Notes: generated by a model not told the origin, from the letters alone. 64,000 bases of DNA from Apricaphanius iberus (GCA_028564705.1 JAPXFQ010000189.1:992001-1056000); one strand, 5' to 3'. Counted from the first letter of the stretch, positions 1 to 15,754 are shown. Program-made: numbers and translations.

Positions 1-3000
1 TCTCCGTGCCCTCCTCCGTGCCTCTGCAGCTGGATCCGCGACAGGTGGAGATGGTGAGGCCCCACAGCTTGCTGTTTGTACACAAACCTGTGTGAACGGA
101 CATTTAAAGGGGCTAGTGTTCAACGTTTTAAAGTTACCCATAAAGTTACCCATACATGGGATTTTCAAAGGCTACGATGTTCACTGCGAAAGTTCAACAG
201 TAGGCTACACATCTCTTGCCGTTTTATTGTTTGTTTTTTGAAAGTGAAACAATGAGGTCAGGATGAGAAATTTCAGAGCTTTGACATCCGACGTGCGTCC
301 TGTACATTTAAGATGGAAAAACAAGCCAGTTTATTGGAGAGGGGATTTGGGTGTAATAACCCTTTAACAAAAGTTTATTTTGTTGAAGTTTATTTAAAAT
401 CCGTTTCAGTAGTTTTTTCGTGAGACAATACCTGGCACCAGTTTGCTCATTTGGTTAAGTTTGCAGAGAGATTACAATGAATCAAAATGATCTCATTGAA
501 CAAAGGTATCAGTCAGGAGAAGAAGTAGACCTTGTTGTTAAGGAGCTTTCATAGAAAACAATGTCTTTGCTCTATAAACAAGGAGGAGGCTTCAGTCTGG
601 ATCAGTGCATTGTTATACTTCATTATGTCCCATCTGGGTCATACTTAACTCGATTGCAACCTGTCTCTCGTGTCTCCTCATGTCTGGCTCCCTGTTTGCA
701 GCTTCTGTCTATAGCCCTGACATATTATGTCTACCTTACAAGATTCATTCAAAACACTTCATACTGTAGTCACGGGAAAAGAGTCGAAAGGTTTCTTCAA
801 AGACTTCTAATTATCTTTTGTTACGTTATATTCCCCAGATGCTTTTAGTTATATGAAATTAATCAATGTATTCACACAACCTTGACATATTTCTGTTACA
901 CAGCAATTCATTTATTTCAGATGTAATGAAATGAAATGATGCATCTAAATTTTGCATGATAGCTCTTGAGAACCCAAGCTGTGCACCCCTGGTCTAAAGA
1001 GTAGGATTTCAAAAAATAAGGATTTTCTTTCAAATAAAACGTTCAGTCTTGGGTAAAATCTCCTAAAACCTTGTGTAAAAGTTTGCTATGGTCAGATTAA
1101 ACAAAATTTATAGGGCCACATAAGGTATTACTTCAACTTTATATCCAAATCAAGAATAGAATTTCCTCATCAGAAGAAAAATTAAAGTTTTGGATTTGCC
1201 TGGTCAGAGTCCATGAGAAAATCTGTCAGAAAATAAGTCACCTCAAGAGGGCTGTAGATTAGATATTTGGAAAACTTCTGTAAGCAGAGTGGCCAAATAT
1301 GGAGAGGTTAAGCTGTTATTGTACCAACCTGGTATTGTAACAAAGTGTACAGTTTTAACAACCACCATAGACTTATTACACACAGAACAATATATTTTAA
1401 GCCACACTTTTCCCTTCCACTTATCCTTCTATTGATATGCTTGGATACTTTTGAATAACAGGCTTCTTTATCAATGACCTTTTGTAGCAACAGATTGATT
1501 TATTGTTATCTTTCCATTTTGTTTAAAGGAATGAAAGAGTAAATGTGTATGTGAGACATGATGAGATTAGGCCAAGGTCATAAAGGCTGACAAATAAATA
1601 TAATGGCGCACCTGATGCATGTAATGGGATGGACCCGAACTCGAGTACGGTATTCGAAAAGGCACAAACAGCGCAAATACTTAAAAATATTTGTATTGGG
1701 AAACACGAAAAACTTTATTCCAAAAAACTGCATTTCGTCATGAGACCGCAGCTCATGCGCCCTGGATGAGTGATGAGTCAGGTTTAGAAGTAGGCGTGTA
1801 GTGGTTTAAAAGCAACAGAAGGGCTTGGCTGAGTGAAAAAAAAGACTTAACTGCATGACTATTTTTGTTAAATAGATTTTAACTGGGCTGCAGAGACAGT
1901 TTAAAACTATAAGCGGAATTTGATCGGGAGATTATTAAATTACGTTGCGTTAGTAAAAAGGTCTGCAGTCGGGTGTTTCCATGTTTGCTCTGTTTAGAGC
2001 TCTGTTAGCTCAGTAATTTAGACAATAGCCTGTTGACAGAGTAATGTTAATGTTTGGTTAAAAGGTTTAAACAAAACTTGTTTAGTTGTGTCAAATTGTG
2101 TGGAATTGTGGGAGTTATTTGATACGTTTATGTTACTCTATTGACCAAATATAAGACGACCCCCATTATAAGATGACCCACCGTTTTTTAAATAGATTTT
2201 TATTGAAATTTTGAGAAGTCATTTAAATAATAATTACAGACTGCTTTAATATTTATCTATTAATGCAATCACAATGATTTGTACTATATCAGCATGTTTG
2301 GGGTTCTGTCAGGAAATGTACTACTGATACTGAACAAAACTGAGCAAAAAAAAACAACAACATTGTAATGCAAACTTTGTCATGAATTACAATGTTGCTG
2401 TTTTTTTTGTTTTTTTCATGGCACATCAAAAGTCTGCCTGAGGCTTTTACCCATAGATGTCCTCTGCATCGCTGTGCCTACTGTCATGCTGCGGTCCTGT
2501 CTCCTCTCACAAAACGTCATCCTCACTACCATCCAATTCATTTGATATGCAGCACCTTTTAAAGCCATTAATTATGCTTTCTGGTGTTACTTAATCCCAT
2601 GCCAGGAGGATCCATTTACAAAGCCAATACAGCTGTTTTTTTTTTATTTTCCAGATGGTGTGAGCGCTTGATCACTGCACAGACGCCACTCTGGTGCCCT
2701 CCACTGTTGCGGTTGTGTAATGACAATTACCAACATGTCTCAAGTTGCCTCGCTAAGATAATTAGCGCATTAGCTGCTAACGTTAACACCAACTGTAGGC
2801 TGACTGAACATCCTCATTTTAGATCGATATAAATGTCCAGGTTTTTATTTTTATGGCAGCTTTTCTCTCATGTCACCAGCGCCTGGATGGTGACTGGTTC
2901 TGATCCGTTCAAAGCAGACAGCGTAGCGCTGCTGCTGTCGACAAGATATCAAAGCATTGGTGTATGGTTGCGACAACTGTAGAGGAGTGCACATAGCTGC

Positions 3001-6000
3001 CTCATTCATTTATGTTAATGGCAGCAGTTAAGTACCCCGTTGGTCTCATGGTTGCAAAAACTATGAAAAGGCTAAACAAAGTGGGAGTTTATCAATTAAA
3101 TGGAAAATGTTATTAATTACTTGTATTGATATCTGTACCATTAACAGTAGTGACTGGGATTTCATTTCACTTAGCACGTCATTGGTCAGCTGTAACATTA
3201 TTGTTTTTTATAATTAGTTCATACATTTTTAATAAGCAATTCTTTTAACTGTCAGTATTTTAGATAGCACATAATACTTAGACAAAACACTTCCAACTGG
3301 AAGCTAATTATGTATATATTTGAGCAGCTGCTACGATAACATACAATTGATGGGTGATCCCATTGGTCGACTAATCGGTAAAATAATAGAAGATTAGTCG
3401 ATATTCAAAAAATTGATTTGTGGCAGCCCTATTTTCAACTGAGAGAAACCTCATATATTTGTGACAATATGATACTCTGTCTTTTGCAGAAAGCAAAATA
3501 TAGAAATGACTGTGCCTGCCTCTGAAGAGGCAGAGATATCAAATATCTGTCAACATCTGCTATGCATAATTACGCCCATTTAAAGCGTCCTCTCCCGGCA
3601 CTGTCTGTCAACCCCGCCACAAGCATCAATCCCCCCACCAGCACCAACTCATCACCAAAGCCATGTTCTGCCCCTGATGCATGAAGTTATGACTGTTTTG
3701 TTATATTCTTTTCAAATACATTACTTGTTAAATGTTCATTTCTGAATAAAAAAAATGTATATTGCATATCCATAATTATCATAATGGATAATTAAATATA
3801 AAGTAATTTAGAAGTGTAACGCAAAAAAATTAAATAAATGCCTATTTGGAATTTTATTCGAATACCAATACAAATACTTTTCCCACCTCAACATATACAA
3901 ATGCAGATACAAATACCGGCTGCTTTGCACACCCCAGCACATACATCTATTAATATTTTTATATGCTCAGCTGCTTTTCATTTTTGCAGAATTACTACCA
4001 GGAAAATTTTAGTAAGGTGTTCATTGAAGTTGTCCATGCTGCTGAGGTTAAAATGCGGCTAAATAAGTACATGGCAAGACATCACCAAACTCTGTATTTC
4101 ACTCCGCATTACTCTGTGGGCAGCAGCTCTGGGATTAAGCTGAGCTGTACAGCCTTATATTTTTTTTTTGGAGCCTTTAAAAGTAATGAGAGTTGTCTGC
4201 CCTTCAAAGCAGTGGAGGATGAGGAGGAAGTGAGGGATAAAGCGGCCATCTGTAATGTTGAAAATGAGATTTGTCTGAGCATAGCACAAGCCCTTTAACT
4301 ACATATGTGAAATGAAAGGTCACATTATTACTCATATAAAGGGAGGAGGTGGTGTGCTTGTTATGTAAAATGAAACTTGAGCCTAAGGCTAAATCATTTT
4401 AAATCAAGTACAGGTGAAAAATGCAGACCTATAGAGGCAGAAACTTTATTTATGTAAGGTAAGGGTCATTAAGTGTTTGCCAATAATTACAAATGGACTT
4501 CTATTTAATTTATTTTCCTTCACTCTGAATACTCTTACTATGATCCCTTACTGCTTATTGATGGAAACAGGTGCCATGTCAAAGAGCCGTCTTTGTCCCA
4601 AGTGGATGATGAGAAACTTTTCAAAATACTTCTGTTTGGAAAGCTTTTTTTTTTTTTCTGGAATGTATAAATAAACTAATAAATCAATCATCACTAACCA
4701 CTCAAATACTTCTTGCACATCTGCTGTTTTCAGCTCACTTATCCCCAGAGTGTTGGACTACTTTATTTGCCCCTTCTAGAGCAAGACCATGTCTTTATTT
4801 GCTTTAGCACCCTCCATTTACTGTTGGTTGTAAAAAGTATGCTTAATCCTTGAATTTTTTAAGTTAATCTCAGCACTGCGGTTTTGAGTAGTTTATAGGA
4901 GAACACCAGAGAACCACCAGCGTCATGAAGACAAAGGAACACACAAAACAGATCAGGGAGAAAATTGTATAGTAGATTAAAGTAGTGTTAGGTTATAAGA
5001 CAATACATCAAGCTTTGAATATCTCCTTGAGTACTGTTCAGTCAGTCTTCGGAAAATATAGAAACCTGTTTAATATGGGATTTAAATGTCATGTCTTAGT
5101 TAAGAATTACACCGAGGTTATTTACATTATTACCAGAGGCCAAATGAATGCCATCCAGATAAAGTGATTGATTTTGCAGTTTCCTTTTTAAAGGTTTGGG
5201 TCCATAGACAACAACTTCTGTCTTGTCTAAATTTAAAAGTAGAAAATTCAGGGTCATCCAGGTTTTTATGTCTTTGAGACATGCTTTTAATCTACCTAAC
5301 TTTGCTAACGTTATTGTGTAAAAGCCAAATAAGCTGTTAAATTTGTGCTTGCAACCTGAGAAACTGTCAAAACACTATAGTGTCATTTGGAAGCTTGATT
5401 GAAATATCTAAACCTGACGTTTTGTCATATTTACGCACATACTGTTCCATATGGGTCACATTCAGCCCTGGCAGTTTGCATTCTTGGTATTCATATCCAT
5501 TTATTCTTTTCTTGAATTTGGTTCAGGTTCCAAGAAAACAGTTTGGCACTTTTCAGCTTCACATCATGATTAATCATTTATGCTTTTGTTTTTAGCTTTT
5601 TACTGTTCTCTTTTTTATTTTCTAATACATTAGTTGACCTAATTGCATACTTTGATTTTCTGGTTACCCTCATTCTAACTCTTGATATGGTTCACTACCT
5701 TGTCTTTCCCCATGGCGGAGATTTGCCACTACCTGCATTTCATTAGTTTTCACTCCTGGTCCTCCATTGTTTAGGGCTACTTCAGTTTCATCATGGTTAA
5801 TCAAATCTGTTGATTTTAGCTCTGCTAAACCTTTTTGTTTTATCCAAAGTTTCGGGGATAGTCATCAATCAAACTAAGTGACTACCTCATTTCTGCTCCA
5901 ATGGACTTTTGTCCCTGCTTTGGTACAAACTTTGACAATCAGGACTCAAAAAGATTTCTGTTTGTTCACCCAAAGCGAGTCCAGAGGTTATAGAGTACAG

Positions 6001-9000
6001 GAGTGTTCAAGCGCACACAAAGTAACTCAACTGGAAGAAATCAGATCGCTGTTTCAGGAATTTTGTCATTTTTTAACATCTAGAAATGAAACTCAGCTGT
6101 TTTTTAAGCATGCCCTTGGTTGTCACAATATTTTTAAAAAGAAAAAGCATTGAATGAGACCTTGAAAAAGAATCAGCCAAGGAAGGAGGCTACAGATTAA
6201 ACTGAAAAAGCGATTAGCTGGGGATGACTAAGGCCTTAATTAAGGGCAAAATCAGTTAGAGCCAAGAGCTAATTTTCAGAATATCCGAGAGCTCCAAACA
6301 CAAACAGGGTCTTCAGCCCTGATGGGAAGTTATTCAGTTTAAGATAATACAGGATCAACAGAATATTTGTTTGCTCATGTGTTATTCAGTTAAACAGTGG
6401 TTTCTTGCTGAAATGTGCTTTGCAAATAAACATGACTTTGATTCAGAATTTTCTTTTGGACATTATGCGGCATGTCAAATAAATATCAGAACTCATAGTT
6501 AGTCACAGACTCAAGACCTCCTGCTAGTGCCCAAAATTAATACGTTAATGTGGAGAACATGGTTCATACAGTTTCAGAATTTTTTTCTCTGGAGTACGAA
6601 TACAGGTTAAAGACAAATATTTGTATCTTTCCTTGAACATTTTGCTGGATTGACAGATGATTACTCACTGTGTAAAATTAAAGCATTATATGAACACAAC
6701 AAGGGATTTATGCGTCCACCCTCTGATCTTTACTATTAAGGGGATTGGGAATCTCTCTAAAAGCCTCTTTGGGAACCTGTTCTGCCCCCACACTGCATTT
6801 ATGCTTTAAAAATGTTGGGATTCTCATAATCTTCTAGATTCTGATTTGCCTAACTCTTTCTTGTAGCACAGAATGAGGAAGTTTGAATTTTATTTGACAT
6901 GATTCAAAAGGACTAAAAACTGGATTTAGTAGTTGTGTCCACATATATGTAATGGGAGGTCTTTAGTCCAACTTTCTTTACTTTAACAAAATAGTGTTAA
7001 TCAATGATTAATCAAACTTTATTTATAAAGCGCTTTTCAAACTACTGTAGATAGCTTGCTATAAGTTCTTTACAGATTAAAATGACCCCACAAACACCAC
7101 CCTTCCCAACTCAAAATAAAAACATAATCACAACTATACCAATCTCCTATGCACGCACACGCATAAAAGCAAAAATAAAACCAACAACGGGCTGAGTACA
7201 GATGAGCCAGGAGACGCCATCATGGGAGCAATCTGCTTCGGCAGCAGCAGATCAACTGCAGCAGCCAGGGCACTGACTCAGGGCGCCCAGAGGAGGGAGG
7301 GCCGGTACCCCCACCTCCATCCAAGCACTACCTGGAGAGCTCCTAGGCAGCTTCAGCCGACCACCGCCCCCGATGCAGAGGGCTCCTATAGATACCTATA
7401 AACACTGGAAGGATGATTAAAATAAGAAGTTAAAATATTAAAATAAGAAGTAGAAAATGAGATTAAGTAATAAAACACTGATAAAAATGTTAAGACTGAT
7501 AGCATTTTAAATTATGAGTTGTAAAACGATAAGATATCATCAAATAAAAATGCAAAGCAGATAAATAATTAATAAATAATAGACAGATAAAAGCTAAACT
7601 AAAAATTCCATCAAATAATACATGCAGGGCGATTCAAACAGATATTAATAGGTAATAATCAGTTAAAAACTATGTTAAAAAGATGAGTCTTGAGCCTGCT
7701 CTTAAAAACATGAACGTTCTCTGCGGCCGTGAGGTCCTCCAGCAGCCTGTTCCAGAGGTGAGGGCCATAATACTGGAAGGACGCCTCACCATGAGGGTGT
7801 GTCCTGATGTTGGGGATGACAAGTAGACAGCTTCCAGAAGAGCGCAGAGACTGCGAGGGTTCATATGGTAAAAGCATTTCTGAAAGATAAGAAGGCCAGA
7901 AACTATTAAGATACTTGAAAACCATTAAAAGAACCTTAAAATCGATCCTAAAACATATGGGGAGCCAATGCAATGATTTTAAGACTAGTGTAATGTGCTC
8001 CCATCTCCTGGTCTACGTCAGCACAAGAGCTGCTGAATTTTGTTAAAGCTGTAAACTTGAGGTAGTCTTTTTTTGGAAGACCAGAAAGCAGGGCATTACA
8101 GTAATCGATTCTACTGGTGATAAGTGTTACACTCTTGATAAATTAGTCAAGGTGTTCTTTTCGGGTTCTTTATTGCTTTTAACAAACAGACACTGGACCG
8201 ACAGTGAGAATCTCCTCCTCATAACTGCCGTTATGGCACAGAATTACTGTTAAAATGCTAGTTACAAATATTCCTCCTTTCTCCAAACTAAAACAATTAC
8301 TCTGGCATTGAATGACTGTTAACTTGTCAGTTACAAATGTTCCTCCTTTACCCAATTTAAAACAGTTATTCAGTTTATCCAATTCTCATCACAGACACAC
8401 TATAGCAGCTCTATCCTGTGAGTCACGACAACACTGTAAGAAGTTAGTTTACACAAACTTACAATAAAAACTAACATTGTACCAGTACACACATTGGAAT
8501 AAACCGCCAGCTCTTCCCACATTCACATATGACTCCTCAGTGATATTATAAATTACTATTTTGTGCGAATTGTGCCAATTTACCTGTTAACAAACAGACA
8601 CCAGACCGACAGTGAGCATCTCCTCCTCATAACCGCCGTTATGGGACAGAATTACCATTAACTTGTTGAGTCAGGACAGGAGTATTCAACATTTATTTTA
8701 TGCCCCCTGGTGGCAGACCAGTGCTTGTATATGCCTACTGCACTATCTTCAATTAACGTAAAAAAGTGAAACTTAATAATCAATTGTCATATTAAAACAG
8801 GACAGTCTGTAGATTCAAACGCTAAACAATCTTTCAAAAAAAAAATTTAAAAGGAAAGGGTAGGGGTTGTTCAAGCTCTATTCTCTAACAAAGGCATGCA
8901 TTAGCATCTCCGTATTGGCCCAAGAGAGAATGGGGCAGACTCTGGCGATGTTCTTTAGGTGATAAAAACCTATTTTAGTGATATTTCTTAATGCGAGGGA

Positions 9001-12000
9001 TAAAAGTCAGGTCAGAGTCAAAATTCACTTCACTTTTAAAGCTGGATCAAAAGACAGTGATCGTAGTTTGGGTTAAAGTTTCTCTCTCTGAGCCTCAGGA
9101 CCGATAACTAAAACCTCAGGTTTGTCCTGGTTGAGCTGGAGAGTTTTCTGTCATCCAGGATTTGATATCTAAAATGCAGTTAAAAAGTGCATCCATTGGC
9201 TGTGTGTCATCAGGAGACATGGAGATATACAACGGTGTATCATCAGCATAACTGTGAAAGTTAACTCCATGTCTTCTGATGACCACCAAGAGGGAGCATA
9301 TACAGGTTAAAAAACACTGTTTAAAAGAGTTAAAAGAATAGTGTGGTCTACTGTATCAAAGGCAGCGGTTAGATCCAGTAGAAACAACACTGTCACCTTC
9401 TTAGCATCTAAAATCATTTAAAATCTTTAAAAGAGCCAGCTCTGTGCTGTGGTTCACCCTAAAACCTGACTGAAGTTTCTCTAGGACATTATAAGTGTTA
9501 TTAAAATAATTAGGTTCAATTAAAAAAAGTTTTTCTAAAACTTTGCTTAAAAATGGTAAATTAGATACCGGTCGGTAATTGTTTAAATCATTAAAATCTA
9601 AATTTCTTTTCTTATGCAGGGGCCTCACTACCGCCGCTTTAAAGGGGCAGGAAAAAAAAAAACATTCCGAAGGGAGCAATTCATAAAGTTTAAAATCTCA
9701 TCTTAAAAACAATCATAAAATTCTTTAAAAAAACTGGTGGGAATTGGTTCCAAAGCGCTTGCCTGGGTGCCATTGTAACCAAGCAATATGACTTTTAATA
9801 TGCTGAAAAAGATAACACTTTATGTCTGCCTATTTATTTTCAAAGAATGCATGTTATAAAAGTGGCTTTAGAATTGAGTGGTGACCCAAAAAAAACATGT
9901 GGGTCTAAAGCTTGAATTATTACCTTTATCCATAAGCAATATTCCCAAAAATGAATATTTTGAATATATTTTGATTACTACAGGTAAAAGGTGCCCAAAC
10001 GTTTTCTGGGTACGTGTTTCAGTCTTCACTGCCTGACAGACATTGTCAGAATCATTACTTTCTATTATCGCATGAACCTCCAAGGCTTCTTTCAAGGTTT
10101 TTTTAATGTTTAACATGCTTTAAATTGTTCTGGTGAAATGCTGAACTTCCTTTTCATTTGATGAAACAAAGTTGAGGAGCGGATGACTTGGCTTCCAAAA
10201 TCAGGGGTGACCAAAAACGGCCCATCTGCACCTCGACCAACTTGGATTATGTGCCTTTCCACTTTTGCTCAAGGCTCAGAGGTGCTGCCTCCATCCACAG
10301 TCCACACCTTGGCATCTAAAACAGTGTCTTGAATAGGCTTTGATTCACAGTTTTCCCAATGCATGCTTTCACACATATCTAGCCATTTATTTGTATGAAG
10401 TCGCCACATGGTTGACAGTCAGCCTCTTTAGCAATTCACTTTTCAATGACAGCTACAGATTTGTCTATCATAATCTAATTTTCTAAATATTAGAAAAGGT
10501 CTTTGGGAATTCATCAACTAGAAATATTTACAGAGCTAGACTGTGTATGAAACAAAAGAATGCTATTGGACTGTGGCAGGAAAACAAAAATTACACAGGA
10601 AAACCCCTGATGACCAGCATGTACTCGTCCATAACCTTGTTCTCTGAGTTGGTGTTGCATAAAAATCTAATGGGCTGAAATACCAAAGCAACTACTTGCT
10701 GTCTACATGTGTAAAACCCACCATAGATAGTCATTGCCACCCACTGTGGTTTTGAAGTATCTCGGATTTGAACAACAAGAACATTCTGTCTGAGCTTGAC
10801 CTTATGGCTCCGCTTGCAGCAAACCAAAAAAGCTCTCAACCAAGTGCTTAAATTGGCAATTGTTTTCAATCAGATCCCTGCCTGTTGGTTTCTCTAATGC
10901 TGTAACAATTCCAAAATACATGTATTAAAACATCTTGTTCTTAGTTAGCTTAATGACGCTCTTTAACATTGATTTTCATTTGTTCTCATATATTAGCTAT
11001 GTATTTGATTTGAAGACATTATGAAATAAATATATATAAATCCTGCAAAGGGAGGCAGAGGGAGTAGGAGTTGCTTCAGCATGAATGCTGCCCACATTTA
11101 TGATGCATTCACTGCACGTTTTAAGTAAGTTTAAAAGGCAAGAATCCTAAATTGGATATTATTCCAACATTAAAAATAATACATTCACAAATAAAAATTA
11201 TGCAGTTTAAACATTTCAAACTGTAGATGTGACAAAATAAATGTTTGCATTTGAAAATATTTTGTCTTGAATGCTATGCATTATCATATAAAAAGTACAC
11301 CAGATCAATAAGGAATCCTAATTTATGAAGTTTAGGATTCGTTATACCATAGGCCTACTTGCTTGACTCAAAAAGCTCTGAAATAGGTTTCAACTATAAA
11401 TAATTGCTTCAGAACCATAGATGGCATCCTAGAATCCCCCGTAAGTGTCACATTAGCACAAACACATAACAGATTTTTTGCTGTTAACTTGCATAGCTTC
11501 TAGAGCCTTTAACTCACCCTGCTTTGTACATAACACATAATTAGTATTCATTTCATGACAACATAAAGAAAATGGATTACAGAGGTAAAAATTAAAACAT
11601 TTAATAAAGCAATACATGTATAGTGTTTAAAAGAACAGTATTTCAAATTCAACAGTTGAAGCCAGATATTCACATCCACTGTATAAAAAGATTTAAAAAC
11701 AATTTTCTCACAGTCCAACATTAAATTAGACTGAATATTTCCTGTTTTATGTCAGTAAGGATTAACCAAATTTTATCAATTAGCTAAATACCAAATTAGG
11801 ACAAACAATTTAGTCAATAAGGTAGTGCCGGCCTAGACTAAACATACTCCCTTGGATGGGAATCTAGAAGGACGCTCCTTTCCCCCCACCCTACCCCCAC
11901 ACCTTCAACTATGAGCTGGCTCAGCTCTCCAAGGACGCAAATTACATCATAGGCGAACAGACTGAGCTGTGTGGAGTTCATGGGCTACTGACTACTGATA

Positions 12001-15000
12001 CACACACATTCACACACACAAACTCACACCCTTACAGATGCACACACTTTCCTTGTATCACTGCTCTAGCTGTATCCCCAATCTATCCTGCCCACTCCAG
12101 GAAGCAGTTAGATGGTGCGCATCTGTTGCAGCACGTCAGCTGTTGATTGGGGTCCCCCCCTCCTATCCCTCCTGTTGTGTCATTGTTAATGTCTGCATAT
12201 GTGCTTAAATGTTTAGGTGTGTTTTTTTTCTATTAGCTGTATTCTGACTCTGGATTAAGGAATCAAAACACAGTTGAGCATTTTCCCCCCCCCCACCATG
12301 GACCACTCCCTCCCTGACGTTTATCTGTTTCTGTCTGCATCCATGGGAGCGCTGCTCTGGCGCCTGCAAGCCCTTCAGTGAACTGGATATGTTTTTGTTT
12401 TTTGTTGTTTGTAATGACCTTGGATAGGTTGTACTGTAAACTGAAATTTCCCCTCGGGGATCAATAAAGTATCTTTGAATTTGAATATTTTTCTTTTACT
12501 TTCAAAAGTTTAGATAAGATCAGACTGATTTAAAACTATTTAGGGGATCCCATGTAATAAAGTCATTGCTGTTTATGCTTCCAATACATTAAACATACAA
12601 GTTAAACTGCAGCCCATCTGTGGACTGATTTTAAGGTATCACCTCACAAAGACTTTGACCTATGTGACATCATGGAAAAATCAGAAAATTAGGTCAAGAA
12701 AACACAAAGAGAGGCTTATGCTTGGGTAAAACTGTCTATGAACAGCCTGAGAATGACAGCCATTAACATTTAGGAAGGGGACAAGTTTAGTGTCCCAGAG
12801 ATGTTTTGGTGGCATCGTAACTCTAGAGAAAAAAGAAGAAAGTTATTAATGTGAACTCATGAAAAACGGAAATGTACACGGCCTTATACACTGGTGTGAA
12901 ACAACCAAATAAAGAAAGAAAATTCTCTTTTTTTCTTTGGAAAGATTCGACGCCGGAGGCCAACACCTGCCACTCTCTTCAAACTGACAGACCCCCCATC
13001 ACCGGAGGAAGACAGCAGCTCTCATCAGGTATAACTGAGTGGATCTGTACCACAGAGGAGTTACAAGTCAAACCATAGAACTTTTCTATTAAACTTTAAT
13101 ATTTTTGATGATGAAAAGCTACAGATTTATTTTTCTTGTAAGTTTTCTGTATTACACGACACTAAAGAGCAGAAATTGAGTGTTTTAGGAAGACATTAAA
13201 TGAGAGATTTGGTCTTAAAACATAACTTTTGCTCTCAAGCTGTGAAAATACAGTACAAACAATTTATAAGGCATTAACATAACTGTTCTATCAAAAAATA
13301 CGTTGAAAAGTTAGCAAAACAATGTTTGTAATTCATATTTACATGCATTTTCAAATGAAAATGTTACTTTTAAACTGGATGAGAACATTATTATAATCAT
13401 TAGTAGTAATGCAATTTTTTATGTCAAATAATAATTTACAATGTGATGTAATCTATTGTTGATGTTACACTACATTTTTTCCATTTCAATGTATGTACAG
13501 GGCTTTGCAAAAGTATTCACACCTTGAACATCTTCAGGATTTTGTCACATTAATACCACAAACTTTAAAGTGTTTTATTGGAATTTTATGTACTATGATA
13601 GACTAGGGCTGCACAATTAATCGGATTTTGATCGTGATCATGATTTTAGTGGCCACAATTAAATTAACATGATCGTCAATGATATTTACATTCAAAATGC
13701 GAGCTTCACTGCGTGCCTCTTTATCATACACTGCCTCAACCAATAGTCTGCCAACCAACAGGGGGAAAACGCATGGCTAAAGCTTCATTAAGCTGCCCAA
13801 ATAAAAACCACATCTACTCCACTCAGCAGTCACAATGGCTGCATCTGAATACGTCGACAACGTAGCAGGTTAAAAGCAGTATGCGAGCTATGTATTCGAT
13901 CACAGTAAGCAGCCGGTGGACGCTACGCTATCCCACAATGCAACGGAAGCCCCAAAATCATAGAAGAGCGACCTGGCTAAAATTGGCTACAGAAGAACTA
14001 TCAACCATTGACAATGCCGCAATTTTGCCGTATAAATGTACATGTAGCGATGTTACTGATTACTGTGATTGCTTTTGAAAGCTGATTAAACATTTAGGTT
14101 AAGTTATACCAGACAAAATGACCGCTAGTGGATGGCAGGACCACAGGTGAACATAACATAAACATACGGGACAACAGACACGCAAAATGGTGGAGCAATA
14201 CATCTGATTTCTTTTTTGTTTCCAAAAAATTTTATTACAATACGTCTGATTTCATACCTACTACTCACTCGTTTGCTACGCAGTATTTATTACATCAACG
14301 GGTGAGTAGTATTTGCTCTGTAGCATGCAGTACATACTAAAGATTCGGATGCAGGGAACGTCCAAGGCCTTTTCTGTATAAGCTGTAATTGTTTCCATTA
14401 AGTTGCACTTTGAGATTGCTCTCTGAAATAACATATTTATTTTGTAAATATGTAAACTGAACTTATATAGCGCTTTTCAAGTCATACTGAGCACTCAAAG
14501 TGCTTTACATTGAAGCCACATTCAGCCATTCACATTCATACACGATAGCCAACATGGCTTTGTAGGACGATGTAGAATTTGTGGGGTTAAGTGCTCACAG
14601 GGGCACATCAACATGTGACTGGAGGAAGCTCGTCCTCCAATTTGACGGAGCTTGAGCCGTTCTGAAAACACAAATTGCGTAGGAATCTCAATCTAAGATG
14701 TACAAAGCTGGTAGGGATGAACCCCAAAATATTATAAAGTTAAACGGAAGTGCAAACTTTTAGAAGTCACTGAGAACTGACACCTGAAGGGAGAGTAGGC
14801 TTATGCTTTTGATAGGGGATCGTTCTTTTGACTCCAAAAGCATACCTGCTCTGCTATCAAATAAATGAAGTTATTTTTTAATTCTCATTTTGATTTCTAT
14901 TTACAAAGTGAAAAGATAAAATAATATTTCTTTCTTTATTTTCAAAACAGCAATAACCTGTCTGTGTTTTCTGCTTCTTTTCTTTTCAGCAATCACTTAC

Positions 15001-15716
15001 AAATGACGAACATCTCAGTTTATTTTCCTATTTTTTTTTATTTTTATGGAAACAACAGTGATACAAGATTACGTTGGGCTTTCTTGGCATGCTGTGAACA
15101 ATAACGCACATGCTTTTCTTCCACAGTGGGTTCTGGGTGAAAATGGAGCAACAAAAGCCAAACTGGTTCACATGGCAACCTACCAGCCACCCTCGCTTAA
15201 AGGTAAATGTATTCTTTATCTTGGAAATGCGTTCTCATTCTTGTAACATAAATGGATTTAAAAAATGCAGTGTTGAATTGAATATAACACAACATGGCTC
15301 CCACCTGCCAAAATTCAGATATTAAAAAAAAGAGTGATTTGTTGCTTTCTGTGTCGTTTATGAGAGTGTGGATCAGTGTGCCATGTCAGATTAGGAGTAG
15401 AAACAGCTGTGGGTTTGTTCTGGATCATCCTGGATTAGGGACTGCAGCTGCAACTTGCTCTCTTTTGCATACGCTCACATGCATCACATTGATATTAATG
15501 CAAGCAAAAATAAAAGTGTGTTGACTAGTTGGGCAAAGAGTTCATTGGCACAGGAGGTTCCCTTCTTGAATGACCTGAAGGACAGCTCAGACGTCTCTGT
15601 AACCTGCAGCTGGATGTAACTATACAGGCCCTCCAAAGTGGTTCTTAATCATTATGACCAGAGCTGGTTAAGAACTGGGACTGTAAAGTAACCAAAATAA
15701 GAAACCTGTTGGTCTT

Positions 15717-15754
<38 letters not shown>

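Larger units (their letters stand above)
54..12944 (+). other. First in-window intron of ppp1r1b, repeat-rich
   Basis: The 12.9 kb between the exon ending LDPRQVEM (donor gtgagg) and the exon beginning IRRRRPTP (acceptor ttggaaag) has no supportable gene. It contains a long hairpin at 2347-2408, hAT-like terminal sequence near 3350-3450, a decayed minus-strand L2-type LINE (about 7015-9770), a pair of direct repeats near 8181 and 8589, and a retroelement 3' end near 12150-12486. Open frames up to 111 codons near 4 kb lack recognisable domains. Confidence 0.75.

Noticed and set aside
3963..4298. 111-codon open frame near the start
   Set aside because: No splice partner, no domain, a T-run encoding FFF; inside a repeat-rich intron.
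12872..13078. Continuous frame through ppp1r1b exon 2
   Set aside because: This frame is shifted from the real one. The DARPP-32 motif RRRRPTPATLF appears only in the frame starting at 12945 with acceptor aaag and donor gtataa.
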